The position numbers and the translations under genes were made by a program. Below are positions 8,033-16,125 of a stretch of DNA of 64,000 nucleotides, piece by piece; position 1 is the stretch's first letter, and each line of letters opens with the position of its first letter. Location: the NCBI RefSeq assembly GCF_035982055.1, contig NZ_CP108427.1, positions 1,054,001 through 1,118,000 on the forward strand, in the 5' to 3' direction. The notes beneath the pieces are model-generated. The model ran no database searches, had not been told where the DNA came from, and was given only the letters and a program-made list of their open reading frames with translations. The DNA comes from Streptomyces sp. NBC_01288. GTDB taxonomy: Bacteria; Actinomycetota; Actinomycetes; Streptomycetales; Streptomycetaceae.

Positions 8033-9916
8033 TCAGTGGGCGGTCAAGTGCCAGGTGACGGGCTGGTGTTGGTCCGGCGGGTACTGCACGAGCCGACCGT
8101 CGTCCGCGACGCTCAGCGCCATCTGCGTGATCGCGTTGACGAGTCGGTAGCCGCCCGCTGTGGGCACCAACTCCCAGCGCTGCATGGTGTTCGTGGCATT
8201 GCAGGGCTGCGGGGTCGCCGACATCCCGGGCTGGAGCGGCACGTTGAGGGTCAGCTTGCCGCCCTGCACCTCAAGGCAGCCGTCGGCGGTCCGCACCGTC
8301 ACGTAGCCGTCCGGCGTGCGCTGCACCTCGGCGTCGATGGAGGCGGAAGGGGTGGTGGCAGCGGAAGTCCCGCCCGACGTCCGGAAGGTGTACGTCCCGT
8401 CAGCCACCGGCACCCGTGTCAGGTCCCGCCAGCCAGGAGCGTGCCCAACTGCCGTGCCCCGCGCACTGAATTCGGCATACGTGGCGTCAGGGTGCGGATC
8501 GCCCCAGGTCGCCTGGGCGAGGTGTCGTAGCGCGGGCTCGGTGTCGACCGCGACCTCGTTCTCGGTCTCGCCACGTCCGTTGTCGGGCCAGAGGCTGATC
8601 TTCGCGCCGGTGATGCCGCCGCTGGAGGTGAGCTTCTCGCCCTCGAAGCTGCGCGGGTCCCAACTCTGGTCGTACAGGCCCTCGGTGTCGCTGTGGAAGC
8701 CGCCGCGGACGAGGTAGAGGGAGTAGGCCGCGTTCATCAAGGGGTAGCCCTCGGCAATGAGTTGGCTCGGCTTCTCGGTGACGTTCAGCCAGTGCTCGAC
8801 CGTCGTGCCCGCCGCCACCGGCACGGTGTTGGCGCCGGTGAGTCCGTCGTTCCAGATGCGCAGCTTCTTGCCCTTGCTCGCGGCGTACGCCTGGACGCGG
8901 TTGATGAAGTCGATGTACGCGTCCTGCGGGGTGGCGTTCGCACCGTACTTCTCCTGAGCGTAGCGCAGCATCTGCGGGTACTTGGAGTAGTCGGAGCCGA
9001 GCATGTACTCGTCGGCGCCCATGTGCCAGGACGTCGCGGTGAAGACCTGCGCGTACTCGTCCATCAGGCTCGTGTAGTAGTCGAACGCGGCCTGCTGGGT
9101 GACGTCGAGCCGGGCGGGCTGCTTGTTGCCGTCGCTGTCGGTGAGTTGGAGATCGGGGCGGTTCTCTATCCACGGGTCCATGTGGCCCGGGGAGTTGATC
9201 TCCGGAATGATCTCGACGTGGTACTTGTCGCCGAGCACGACGAGGCGGCGCATCTCGTCCGGGGTGTAGTAGCCCCAGGTGTTCGCCTCCGGGTGCGCGG
9301 CGCTCTTCACCTTGAGTTCCAGGAGCAGTTGATTGAGCTTGTGGTACGCCATCTCGCGCACCAGGTTCTCCAGCCAGGGCAGGGAGATGTGGATGTAGCA
9401 GGCGCAGACACCGACCCCACGCTCCTTGTAGCGCGGCACGTCGACCGTGCGTCCGGCCGGTATGTGGTCGCCCTGCGCGAGGAGTTGGAGGAGGGTCCGG
9501 GTGCCGTAGAAGGCGCCGGTCTCGGTCGCGCCGGTCACCGACAGCCGTTTGCCTACCTGGAGTTCATAGCCCTCCGTACCCAACGAGCCCTTGCCCGGCC
9601 GGACTTCGATCACGATGTCGCCGGCCCGGGCGGCACCACCCCGCGCTACGGGCACTGTTCCGTGACCGGCCGCCTTGAGGTCGTCGGCGAGAGTGTCGGC
9701 GACCTCGCGTTCACTCTTGCTGTCGGCCACAAGTCGGGTCCCGGGCCCGAAGTCGTAACTCCCGGGTTGAGGCGCCCAGTTGGACAGCGCGGGCACGGTC
9801 ACCGGCACCGCCCGCCCCTGCTGGACCGCGACCGCCGGCACCGTGGGTGCGGCGAGCAGTGCGAACACCGCCGCGAAGCCGACGAACCGGAACCGTCTCT
9901 TCCTGCGCTCAGACAT
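8033..9916 (-). CDS. Secreted beta-N-acetylhexosaminidase, GH20
   Basis: Removes terminal beta-linked GlcNAc or GalNAc from oligosaccharides. The 627-residue protein has a signal peptide (basic MSERRKRR, then a hydrophobic run to about residue 30), a GH20b alpha/beta domain, and the GH20 barrel with the catalytic Asp-Glu pair in WHMGADEY (Asp302/Glu303). A further conserved stretch is EIIPEINSPGHMDPW. The C-terminal 130 residues resemble a ricin-type lectin domain (QRWELVP near the end). ATG 9914-9916 is preferred over an upstream reading because GTGGAG precedes it and the signal peptide starts there. First gene of a two-gene unit with the fucosidase; its upstream region holds a direct repeat at 9935-10019. 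Confidence 0.93.
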   Translation of the reverse strand: MSERRKRRFRFVGFAAVFALLAAPTVPAVAVQQGRAVPVTVPALSNWAPQPGSYDFGPGTRLVADSKSEREVADTLADDLKAAGHGTVPVARGGAARAGDIVIEVRPGKGSLGTEGYELQVGKRLSVTGATETGAFYGTRTLLQLLAQGDHIPAGRTVDVPRYKERGVGVCACYIHISLPWLENLVREMAYHKLNQLLLELKVKSAAHPEANTWGYYTPDEMRRLVVLGDKYHVEIIPEINSPGHMDPWIENRPDLQLTDSDGNKQPARLDVTQQAAFDYYTSLMDEYAQVFTATSWHMGADEYMLGSDYSKYPQMLRYAQEKYGANATPQDAYIDFINRVQAYAASKGKKLRIWNDGLTGANTVPVAAGTTVEHWLNVTEKPSQLIAEGYPLMNAAYSLYLVRGGFHSDTEGLYDQSWDPRSFEGEKLTSSGGITGAKISLWPDNGRGETENEVAVDTEPALRHLAQATWGDPHPDATYAEFSARGTAVGHAPGWRDLTRVPVADGTYTFRTSGGTSAATTPSASIDAEVQRTPDGYVTVRTADGCLEVQGGKLTLNVPLQPGMSATPQPCNATNTMQRWELVPTAGGYRLVNAITQMALSVADDGRLVQYPPDQHQPVTWHLTAH

Positions 9917-9934
9917 GCCACTCCACCGGTCGCG

Positions 9935-10019
9935 ATTGATCGGACGGCTGATGATTGAACCGCGCTCAGGGGCTGTCAATGGGCGCCGGGAAGGGTCAAG
10001 TTAGGCCATTGATCGGATG
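9935..10019. repeat. Direct repeat ATTGATCGGAYG in the GH20/amidase divergent region
   Basis: ATTGATCGGACG at 9935-9946 recurs as ATTGATCGGATG at 10008-10019, one mismatch in 12, with starts 73 nt apart, in the 303-nt gap between the divergent GH20 and amidase genes. A possible regulator site for the glycosidase operon. No DasR-like consensus was seen nearby. Otherwise the gap holds only the palindrome at 10190-10201. Confidence 0.4.
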
Positions 10020-10189
10020 ACCAGCAGGTCAGGCGACACCAGCCCGGTCCCGCCCCGCGAAAAGTCCAACAAGACGGGCCCGAATGTCCAAGAACGGCAA
10101 CCCATTGCTACCCACAACCAGCAGCCCCGGTTTTCCACGACGGCAGCCTCTCGACGCACCGCCCCGGCCGAGGCACAGTTCTCCCTACA

Positions 10190-10201
10190 TACTCGCGAGT
10201 A
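10190..10201. promoter_or_regulatory. Perfect palindrome just upstream of the amidase ribosome site
   Basis: TACTCGCGAGTA is a perfect 12-nt palindrome ending 5 nt before the AAGGAG of the amidase gene. Its position between promoter and ribosome site suggests an operator, for example of a TetR-like repressor. No such regulator is adjacent, so this is inference. Confidence 0.4.
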
Positions 10202-10219
10202 GTGAGAAGGAGCGCGCCC

Positions 10220-11563
10220 GTGACCAGCTGGGTCGGCCGTACCGCCGTCGAGATCGCCACCGCCGTACGCGAGAAGCGGGTCACGCCCCGCGAGGTGGTG
10301 GCCGAGCATCTCGCCCGGATCGAGCGGCTCGACGGGCGGATCGGCGCGTTCCGGGTGGTGCGGGCGGAGGCTGCGCTCGCGGAGGCCGACGAGGTGGGCA
10401 CGCGGGCCGATCTGGCCGAACTCCCCCTCGCGGGCGTGCCGTTGGCCATCAAGGACAACCTCCCGGTGACCGGCGAGTCCAACCGGGTCGGCTCCGCCGC
10501 GACCCCGGACACCCCCGCCGACCACGACCACATCACCGTGGCCCGGCTACGGGCGGCGGGCGCGGTGGTCGTCGGACTCACGAACGTGCCCGAGTTGTGC
10601 ATCTTCGGTACGACCGAGGGCGTCCACGGCACCTCCCGCAACCCCTGGGACACGACCCGCACGGCGGGCGGTTCATCGGGCGGGAGTGCGGCCGCCGTAG
10701 CCGCCGGCATGGTGCCGATCGCCCTCGGCAACGACGGCATGGGCTCGCTGCGCATCCCCGCGGCCAACTGCGGCCTGGTCACCATCAAGCCGGGGTTCGG
10801 GGTCGTCCCGGCCGGAATCGGCGACGGCGACTGGTTCGGAATGTCCGAGAACGGACCCCTGGCGACGACCGTCGAGGACGCCCGGCTGATGTTTTCGGTC
10901 ATCGCGGACATCGAGGTCGTACGCCCCGACGAGCCGACCCCTCGGAAAGTCGCCGCCTCTGTGCGCAGCCCGCTCGCCGGAGTGGCCATCAGCAAGCCGT
11001 ATACGACCGCCGTACGGGAGGCGGCCGGACTGCTGAACGGGGCGGGCCACACCGTGCAGCGCGCCGATCCGCCGTATCCGCTGTCGCTGAGCACCACCTC
11101 GCTCGCGCACTGGACGGCCGGCACCTCGGTGGACGCGGCGGGGCTCGACCCGCGGAAGCTGACGCGGCGGACCCGGGTGCACGCGGCGATCGGAAGGCGA
11201 TTCGTGAAGAGCGTCCGTACCGGCAAGGGTCGGGAGCGGCTGCGGGAGCGCCTCGCGCCGTTCTTCGCCGAGCACGACATCCTGCTGACGGCGGCGCTGG
11301 CCCGCCGCTCCCCCAAGGCCGGGCCGTGGCACGAGCGGGGCTGGCTGCGCAATGTGCTGGCGAACACCAACTACTCGCCGCTGACGCCCCCTTGGAACCT
11401 CACCGGCTGGCCCGCGATGTCGGTCCCGTTCGGCACCCTGCCCTCCGGCGCGCCCTGCGCCGTACAGCTGGTGGGGCGGCCGGGGTCGGAGGCGGCGCTG
11501 CTGGAGCTGGCGGAGGAGTTGGAGAAACTGCGCCCGTGGGTGCGGACGGCGCCGCTCGACTGA
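10220..11563 (+). CDS. Amidase signature family hydrolase
   Basis: Cytoplasmic amidase of 447 residues. The amidase-signature Ser-cisSer-Lys triad can be placed: Lys about 78 in IKDN, cis-Ser about 152 in GGSSGGS, and nucleophile Ser about 176 in GNDGMGSLRIP, 24 residues later as in the family. The last motif deviates from the usual G-T-D-T-G-G-S, which might affect substrate choice. GTG 10220 is chosen because AAGGAG sits 7 nt upstream; GTG 10202 would overlap that site. Members hydrolyse small amides or act as GatA subunits, but there is no gatB or gatC here, so a stand-alone amidase is more likely. The natural substrate is not predictable. Confidence 0.88.
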   Translation: MTSWVGRTAVEIATAVREKRVTPREVVAEHLARIERLDGRIGAFRVVRAEAALAEADEVGTRADLAELPLAGVPLAIKDNLPVTGESNRVGSAATPDTPADHDHITVARLRAAGAVVVGLTNVPELCIFGTTEGVHGTSRNPWDTTRTAGGSSGGSAAAVAAGMVPIALGNDGMGSLRIPAANCGLVTIKPGFGVVPAGIGDGDWFGMSENGPLATTVEDARLMFSVIADIEVVRPDEPTPRKVAASVRSPLAGVAISKPYTTAVREAAGLLNGAGHTVQRADPPYPLSLSTTSLAHWTAGTSVDAAGLDPRKLTRRTRVHAAIGRRFVKSVRTGKGRERLRERLAPFFAEHDILLTAALARRSPKAGPWHERGWLRNVLANTNYSPLTPPWNLTGWPAMSVPFGTLPSGAPCAVQLVGRPGSEAALLELAEELEKLRPWVRTAPLD

Positions 11564-11593
11564 ACGATCCCTCTACCCGGCCAAAGGTTCCTT

Positions 11594-12076
11594 CTAGAGG
11601 GCGCGGTACATGACGTGCAGGCCCACGCGTCCGTCCCGGGGATGCTCGAACGCGTCCGGCACCGTACCCAGGATCGTGAAGCCGAGGGAGAGCCAGAGCT
11701 TGACGGCGGGGTTGGTCTCGACGACGGCGTTGAACACCATGCCTCGGAAGCCCTGGTCGCGGGCGGTGGTGAGGATGTGTTCGGCGAGGGCGCGGCCGAT
11801 GCCGCGGCCGCCGTGGTCGGGGTCGACCATGAAGCCGGCGTTGGCGATGCGGTCGGCGGGGCCGCCGTAGTTCGGGGTGACGAAGGCCGAGCCGACGACG
11901 GTTCCGGTCTCGTCCTCGGCGATGTACACGCGCTTCGGCGGGGACGTCCACAGGGCCCGGGCCGCCTCTTCGGAGGTGTCCCGGGCCCAGGTGTAGGTGT
12001 CGCCGGCGGCGACGATCCGGTGCCAGAAAGGCCAGATCCGCGGCCAGTCGTCGGCCGCGGCTTCTCTGATCAGCAT
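11594..12076 (-). CDS. GNAT family N-acetyltransferase
   Basis: A 160-residue acetyltransferase with the full GNAT fold: an N-terminal strand (LIREAAADDW), beta4 (VVGSAFVTPNYGG), the acetyl-CoA pyrophosphate loop (HGGRGIGRALAEH), and a C-terminal LWLSLGFTILGTVPDAF motif. It resembles phosphinothricin-type acetyltransferases. The ATG at 12074-12076 is the only sensible start, yet no ribosome site precedes it. Instead the start codon lies in the 3' arm of a perfect 12-bp hairpin (12072-12102). It is 56 nt downstream of a 57-codon peptide gene in the same direction, so the two may be co-transcribed, with the hairpin controlling translation. Substrate unknown. Confidence 0.88.
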   Translation of the reverse strand: MLIREAAADDWPRIWPFWHRIVAAGDTYTWARDTSEEAARALWTSPPKRVYIAEDETGTVVGSAFVTPNYGGPADRIANAGFMVDPDHGGRGIGRALAEHILTTARDQGFRGMVFNAVVETNPAVKLWLSLGFTILGTVPDAFEHPRDGRVGLHVMYRAL

Positions 12077-12102
12077 GGGCGTGATTTTCGCACGCCCATG
12101 CT
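12072..12102 (-). promoter_or_regulatory. Perfect hairpin occluding the GNAT start codon
   Basis: On the plus strand AGCATGGGCGTG (12072-12083) pairs perfectly with CACGCCCATGCT (12091-12102) around a 7-nt loop. In the minus-strand transcript the 3' arm contains the GNAT ATG, so the structure would hide the start. It could also act as a partial terminator after the upstream peptide gene. The hairpin is seen directly; its role is inferred. Confidence 0.7.
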
Positions 12103-12132
12103 GTCGGCGATCGCGAAGGGTCCCTGCGGGGG

Positions 12133-12306
12133 TCAGTCCACGCTGGGCAGGATGTGGGGCTCGGCGAGGTCGTCCTCGTAGCCCGCGAGACGGATGGGGG
12201 CGGACCGTGCCCACACGGCCAGGCTGCCGAGCTCGTCGGACCGGTGGCCCGCACGCTCCGCGTGTTCCTCGGGGCGTTGCTCGCGATTCGTCTTCTCCGG
12301 TGTCAC
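12133..12306 (-). CDS. Small charged peptide, unknown (57 aa), upstream of GNAT gene
   Basis: I do not recognise this gene. GTG at 12304-12306 has AAGGAG about 6 nt upstream. The product has a strongly charged, Glu/Arg-rich first half (PEKTNREQRPEEHAERAGHR) and a compact second half ending in AGYEDDLAEPHILPSVD. It has no Cys, signal peptide or membrane segment. The leader-like charged half and short distinct C-terminal half recall ribosomal peptide precursors, and an acetyltransferase gene follows directly, but no other maturation gene is present. It could equally be a small conserved regulatory or structural protein. Coding status rests on the ribosome site, codon usage and operon position. 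Confidence 0.6.
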   Translation of the reverse strand: MTPEKTNREQRPEEHAERAGHRSDELGSLAVWARSAPIRLAGYEDDLAEPHILPSVD

Positions 12307-13063
12307 CGCGCACTCCTTATGTGTCGGGTAACCCTCGGGGCACAACCGGCCGTCTCCGGTCCGGTACCTGGCCCGCTCGGGCGTGGGTTGAAGGCAGTTC
12401 GGACGCGGTGGCGCCGGTTACTCGTGTGAGAGCAGGCCGTTGTGACCGGCTTGCCCCGGGACGGACCATGGGTGTGGGTGGGACCCCTTGTCGCTGTCCG
12501 TCTGCCTCAGGTTAACCAAATGAGCGACCCGCCGCTCGATGGGGCTGAAAACATGGGGTAAAGATTAGTGACATGCAGCCACCGGGTCCGGCCTGCCCCC
12601 GCCCGCTCCCCCGGCAACGCGCGCGAGCGGTTGCCTTCGACTCCTGAAGCCGCCGCGCGAGGTCCGCGACCGGCGTCAAAGCCCGTCGACGGGACGACAG
12701 CACCTCCAGTCTGCCGCCGCCGTAGCAGAACCGCAGCTCAGCGGGACGCCACCGCGCTCGACCGATCGCCGGAGAGCGCTCCACAGCCCGGCGGAACTTG
12801 GTTCGGACCTTTTTCGGAACTCCATAGAGCGTCGCCAGGAGACCCACTCCTCAACCGATCACGTTGAAGCCATTGACGCATGCAGAGCCGCGCCGGACAC
12901 TCCTGCATTGAAACGGCGATTTCCGCCCGGTGAGCAGCCAACTCGGGCCCGTCCCACACGACATGGCGGATCGTCCGTGTTCGGCCGCGCGCACCGGGCT
13001 CCACAGTGCGGCGGCGCCGACGCAGAGGAGGACAACGAGAAAAACGCGGACCCATGATCACCC
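12307..13063. other. Long intergenic region upstream of GH16 gene
   Basis: About 750 nt with no convincing gene. Open frames on both strands (for example 12512-12847 minus) show mixed third-position GC, no good ribosome site and no recognisable motif. A GGTTAACC palindrome and an AT-richer patch near 12510-12580 may mark a promoter for the leftward peptide gene or an unannotated transcript. The right end leads into the GH16 operator. Confidence 0.5.
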
Positions 13064-13077
13064 TGAGAGCGCTCTCA
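13064..13077. promoter_or_regulatory. CebR-like operator TGAGAGCGCTCTCA upstream of GH16
   Basis: A perfect 14-nt palindrome 116 nt before the glucanase start. It differs symmetrically by one base per half from TGGGAGCGCTCCCA, the known box of the cellobiose-responsive LacI-family regulator CebR in Streptomyces. This predicts induction of the glucanase by cello- or laminari-oligosaccharides through CebR or a paralogue. The regulator gene is not next to it. Confidence 0.75.
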
Positions 13078-13193
13078 AAGACGTCAGCAGACCATGTCGC
13101 CAGACGACGGAGACGACCTGCTCCCCCGTCCCACCAGGAGGCAGGCCCCGGCAGCACTCCCATCCCGCATGCTCGACAGGGAGAACCACAACG

Positions 13194-14510
13194 ATGACAA
13201 CCTCCCCACCGCCCGCCGGTGTTCCGGCCGGCCGACAGAGAACCGTCCCCCTCGTCCTGGGCAGCGCTCTGGTGCTGCTCATCGGCGCGCTCGCGGGCCT
13301 GATCGGCAGCGGCGGCAGCGCCTCGGCGGCCGTACCGGGCGCTCCGACCGGCTGGACCACCCTCTTCTCCGACGACTTCAACGGCGCGTCCGGCAGCGCG
13401 CTGAACCGGACCAACTGGCTGTACGACCTGGGCACCGGTTACGCCGGAGGTGCCGCCAACTGGGGAACGGGCGAAGTCGAATCGGCCACCGACTCCACCA
13501 ACAACGTCTACCAGGACGGCCAGGGACACCTGGTCATCAAGGCTCTCCGCGACGGGTCCGGCCACTGGACCTCGGGACGCATCGAGACCCAGCGCACCGA
13601 CTTCGCCGCCCCGGCCGGCGGACAGCTCCAGATGAGCGCGTCCATCCTCCAGCCCAACCCGGCCAGCGGACTGGGCTATTGGCCCGCGTTCTGGGCGATG
13701 GGCGGCGCGGCCCGCCCGGTCGGCGCGACGAACTGGCCGAGCATCGGCGAGTTCGACATCATGGAGGACGTCAACGCGCTGAGCCAGCACTCCACCACCT
13801 TCCACTGCGGCGTGTGGGCGGGCGAGTGCCACGACCCCGACGGCATCACCAGCAACCTTCAGCCGTGCGCGGGCTGCCAGACCGGCTACCACACGTACTC
13901 CGCGATCATCGACCGCACGAACACCGCCGCGGAGCAGCTCCGTTTCTACCTCGACGGCAATCTGACCTTCACCGTCAATGAGAACCAGGTGTCGGTCGCG
14001 ACGTGGCAGGCGGCCGTCGACCACGGGTTCATGGCCATCTTCGACCTGGCGATCGCCGGTTCCTACCCCGACAAGGTCTGCGGGTGCAGTTCGGCCGCAC
14101 AGGCGGGCAGCATCACGTCGGGTGCCGCGATGAGCGTCGACTGGTTCGCCGTCTACCAGCAGAGCCCGAGCGGGACCACCACCGGCGGCACGACGACCGG
14201 CGGCACCACAGGCAGTACGACGGGCGGAACCACCGGCGGGAACACGACGACGCCGGACTACACCGCCGGGGTGACCCACGTGAGCGCCAGTCAGGCGCAG
14301 ATCACGTTCGTTCCGACCACACCCGCGGCGTACGTCGATGTGCACTACCTGATCAACGGCGCCGGCCAGCAGAACTTCCGGATGACCAACAGCGGCGGCA
14401 CGTGGACACAGAACGTCACACTCGCCACCGGTTCCACCCTGACCTACTGGTTCACCTACGAGAAGAACGGGCCTCAGTACGACAGCCCGCACTACACCTA
14501 CACCCAGTGA
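13194..14510 (+). CDS. Secreted GH16 beta-glucanase with C-terminal carbohydrate-binding domain
   Basis: Endo-acting beta-glucanase, probably beta-1,3(4)-specific, of 438 residues. An N-terminal signal with a hydrophobic core (VPLVLGSALVLLIGALAGL) precedes the GH16 jelly roll. The catalytic motif GEFDIMED carries Glu about 186 (nucleophile), Asp 188 and Glu 191 (acid/base). The extra residue between Asp and Glu fits the laminarinase-like branch. A Thr/Gly-rich linker of about 25 residues (repeats of TTGG) joins a C-terminal module of about 85 residues (AQITFVPTTPAAYVDVHYLI ... YDSPHYTYTQ) that resembles CBM56-type beta-glucan binders. ATG 13194 has AGGGAG about 10 nt upstream. Controlled by the palindrome at 13064-13077. 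Confidence 0.92.
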   Translation: MTTSPPPAGVPAGRQRTVPLVLGSALVLLIGALAGLIGSGGSASAAVPGAPTGWTTLFSDDFNGASGSALNRTNWLYDLGTGYAGGAANWGTGEVESATDSTNNVYQDGQGHLVIKALRDGSGHWTSGRIETQRTDFAAPAGGQLQMSASILQPNPASGLGYWPAFWAMGGAARPVGATNWPSIGEFDIMEDVNALSQHSTTFHCGVWAGECHDPDGITSNLQPCAGCQTGYHTYSAIIDRTNTAAEQLRFYLDGNLTFTVNENQVSVATWQAAVDHGFMAIFDLAIAGSYPDKVCGCSSAAQAGSITSGAAMSVDWFAVYQQSPSGTTTGGTTTGGTTGSTTGGTTGGNTTTPDYTAGVTHVSASQAQITFVPTTPAAYVDVHYLINGAGQQNFRMTNSGGTWTQNVTLATGSTLTYWFTYEKNGPQYDSPHYTYTQ

Positions 14511-14515
14511 GCCCT

Positions 14516-14545
14516 CCCGGGCCGGCCCGACAGGACCGGCCCGGG
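14516..14545. terminator. Hairpin terminator between convergent GH16 and hydrolase genes
   Basis: CCCGGGCCGG (14516-14525) and CCGGCCCGGG (14536-14545) form a perfect 10-bp stem with a 10-nt loop just after the GH16 stop. The flanking genes converge, so it may serve both. Confidence 0.82.
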
Positions 14546-14566
14546 AACTCCTTGCGCGGCCGGGGT

Positions 14567-16030
14567 TCAGGGAGCGATCCCCACGCCGTCGATCCGGCTC
14601 CACGCCCGTTCCTGACCCGCGGTCATGGCGGGCCAGGCGAGCCCTCCCGGCCGGGGCCGGATCCGGGAGGCGTACGGCGCGGGGTGGAACGTCGGGTCGT
14701 AGAAGCACCCGCTGCCGTACTTCCGGTCGAAGGCCGCGCACGAGGCCGCGACCGAGCGCGCGGTCGGCCTGCGTCCATGACGCACCCAAGTGTCCAGCGC
14801 CGCAATGGAGTTGGCGTACTCGGAGTCGCTCAGGGCGCTGTGCTCGGTCTCCTTCGTGAAGGTCTGGACGAGGTTGCCGCCCCGGCCGGCGCCCTGAAGC
14901 GTGGCGCGGTAGGCCGCCTCGTGCTCGACGAAGGCCGTCGGATCGTCGATCGCGTGCATCGTGAGGACCGGGATGGAGACCTTGCCCGTCAGGTCGCTGT
15001 CGTAGGAGAGGTCACGGCGTGCGGTGGGGTCGGCCGAGAAGCGTTCGACGCCCGCGTTGAGTGCCTTGTCGTCGTGTGAACCCGAGTACCGCACACCCTT
15101 GTTGGTGAAGGGATTGCGGCCGCCGAGGCGGGTCGACACGATGTCCCGGAACGTGAAGGTGGCGAACCGCAGATGTGATTCGAGCGAGCGCTCCGGGATG
15201 CGGGTGACCGCGAGGATGTCGTCGAGGTTGCGCTGCTGGAGCGCGGTCCGGTCCGCGGGGGCGGAGGAGAATCCGGTGCACTCCTGTAGGCGGGCGCGGA
15301 GCCCGGCGCTCGTCATGGTGGAGTCCGCGCGCAGGCCCTGCCACAGCGGGTACTGCGGCTCGGTCGGGCGGGGGTGGTTGTGGCAGTAGTACTGGTAGAC
15401 CACCCGTAGGTCGACCCGGTAGTCGTAGCCGCGCGAACCGCCGCCCAGGACACCGCTCGTGAGCAGTACGCCGTCGTAGGCGCCGGGGTGTCTGCCGTAG
15501 GTCTCCGCGACCTTGGCGGCGACGTCGCCGCCCCAGGACTGGCCGTGCACATAGGTCCGCTTCGGCTTGCCGAACTCGGCGACGAACAGCTTGCGTACGT
15601 TCTCGGTGTCGGCGGCCGCCATCCGGGTGCCGTAGCCACCGCGACGGTAGGACGAGCCGGCCCAGGCGTAGCCCTCGTCGACCATGACCGCCCACCGGTT
15701 CAGGTCGTCGGTGCTGCGCGCCGGGTCCGAGGAGTCGCCGAGGTCGGGTCCGCCGTGCGCGTGCACGACGAGGGATCCGTTCCAGCGGGTCGGAACGGCC
15801 ATCGCGTAGTACGCCCCGTTGGTGTCCCGGCCGGTGTAACACGTCGCCTTACCAAGCAGGTTGGGCGGGCAGGCGGCCACCGCGGGCCGCTCGGCCTGTG
15901 CCTGGGGCACGGGAGCGTTGCCGAGCGTGCCGAGGAGTGCCGCGGCCACGCCGGCGGCCAGTACCGCCCGTCGGTGGCGAGGGGCCGGGAGTCTCCGGCG
16001 TAGCGGTACGGGCGGGTCGAGTGTCGTCAC
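14567..16030 (-). CDS. Secreted alpha/beta hydrolase
   Basis: A 487-residue exported hydrolase. After a basic, Arg-rich N-terminus there is a hydrophobic signal core and an AQA cleavage site near residue 46. The alpha/beta-hydrolase fold shows an oxyanion-region HAHGGPDLG, the nucleophile elbow GQSWGGD (Ser), an acid candidate in HAIDDPTAF, and a C-terminal His candidate in ETEHSAL. GTG 16030 has AGGAG about 9 nt upstream. Cysteine pairs (CPPNLLGKATC, CAAFDRKYGSGC) suggest disulfides, consistent with extracellular location. It resembles uncharacterised secreted esterases/peptidases; the substrate is unknown. Confidence 0.8.
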   Translation of the reverse strand: MTTLDPPVPLRRRLPAPRHRRAVLAAGVAAALLGTLGNAPVPQAQAERPAVAACPPNLLGKATCYTGRDTNGAYYAMAVPTRWNGSLVVHAHGGPDLGDSSDPARSTDDLNRWAVMVDEGYAWAGSSYRRGGYGTRMAAADTENVRKLFVAEFGKPKRTYVHGQSWGGDVAAKVAETYGRHPGAYDGVLLTSGVLGGGSRGYDYRVDLRVVYQYYCHNHPRPTEPQYPLWQGLRADSTMTSAGLRARLQECTGFSSAPADRTALQQRNLDDILAVTRIPERSLESHLRFATFTFRDIVSTRLGGRNPFTNKGVRYSGSHDDKALNAGVERFSADPTARRDLSYDSDLTGKVSIPVLTMHAIDDPTAFVEHEAAYRATLQGAGRGGNLVQTFTKETEHSALSDSEYANSIAALDTWVRHGRRPTARSVAASCAAFDRKYGSGCFYDPTFHPAPYASRIRPRPGGLAWPAMTAGQERAWSRIDGVGIAP

Positions 16031-16125
16031 GGGAGCGGCTCCTATGCATTCGCTGTGCGAAGTTGCCCTGCGAACCGTGATGTTAGGAACCGCCGCTGGT
16101 GGGGACTACCCGTCGATCATTGCGT

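Noticed and set aside
11569..11601. CCCTCTA/TAGAGGG inverted repeat as terminator
   Set aside because: The stem is only 7 bp with a 19-nt loop and includes the GNAT stop codon; too weak to call.
12512..12847. 111-codon minus-strand frame upstream of GH16
   Set aside because: Third-position GC is mixed, there is no good ribosome site, and no domain is recognisable.
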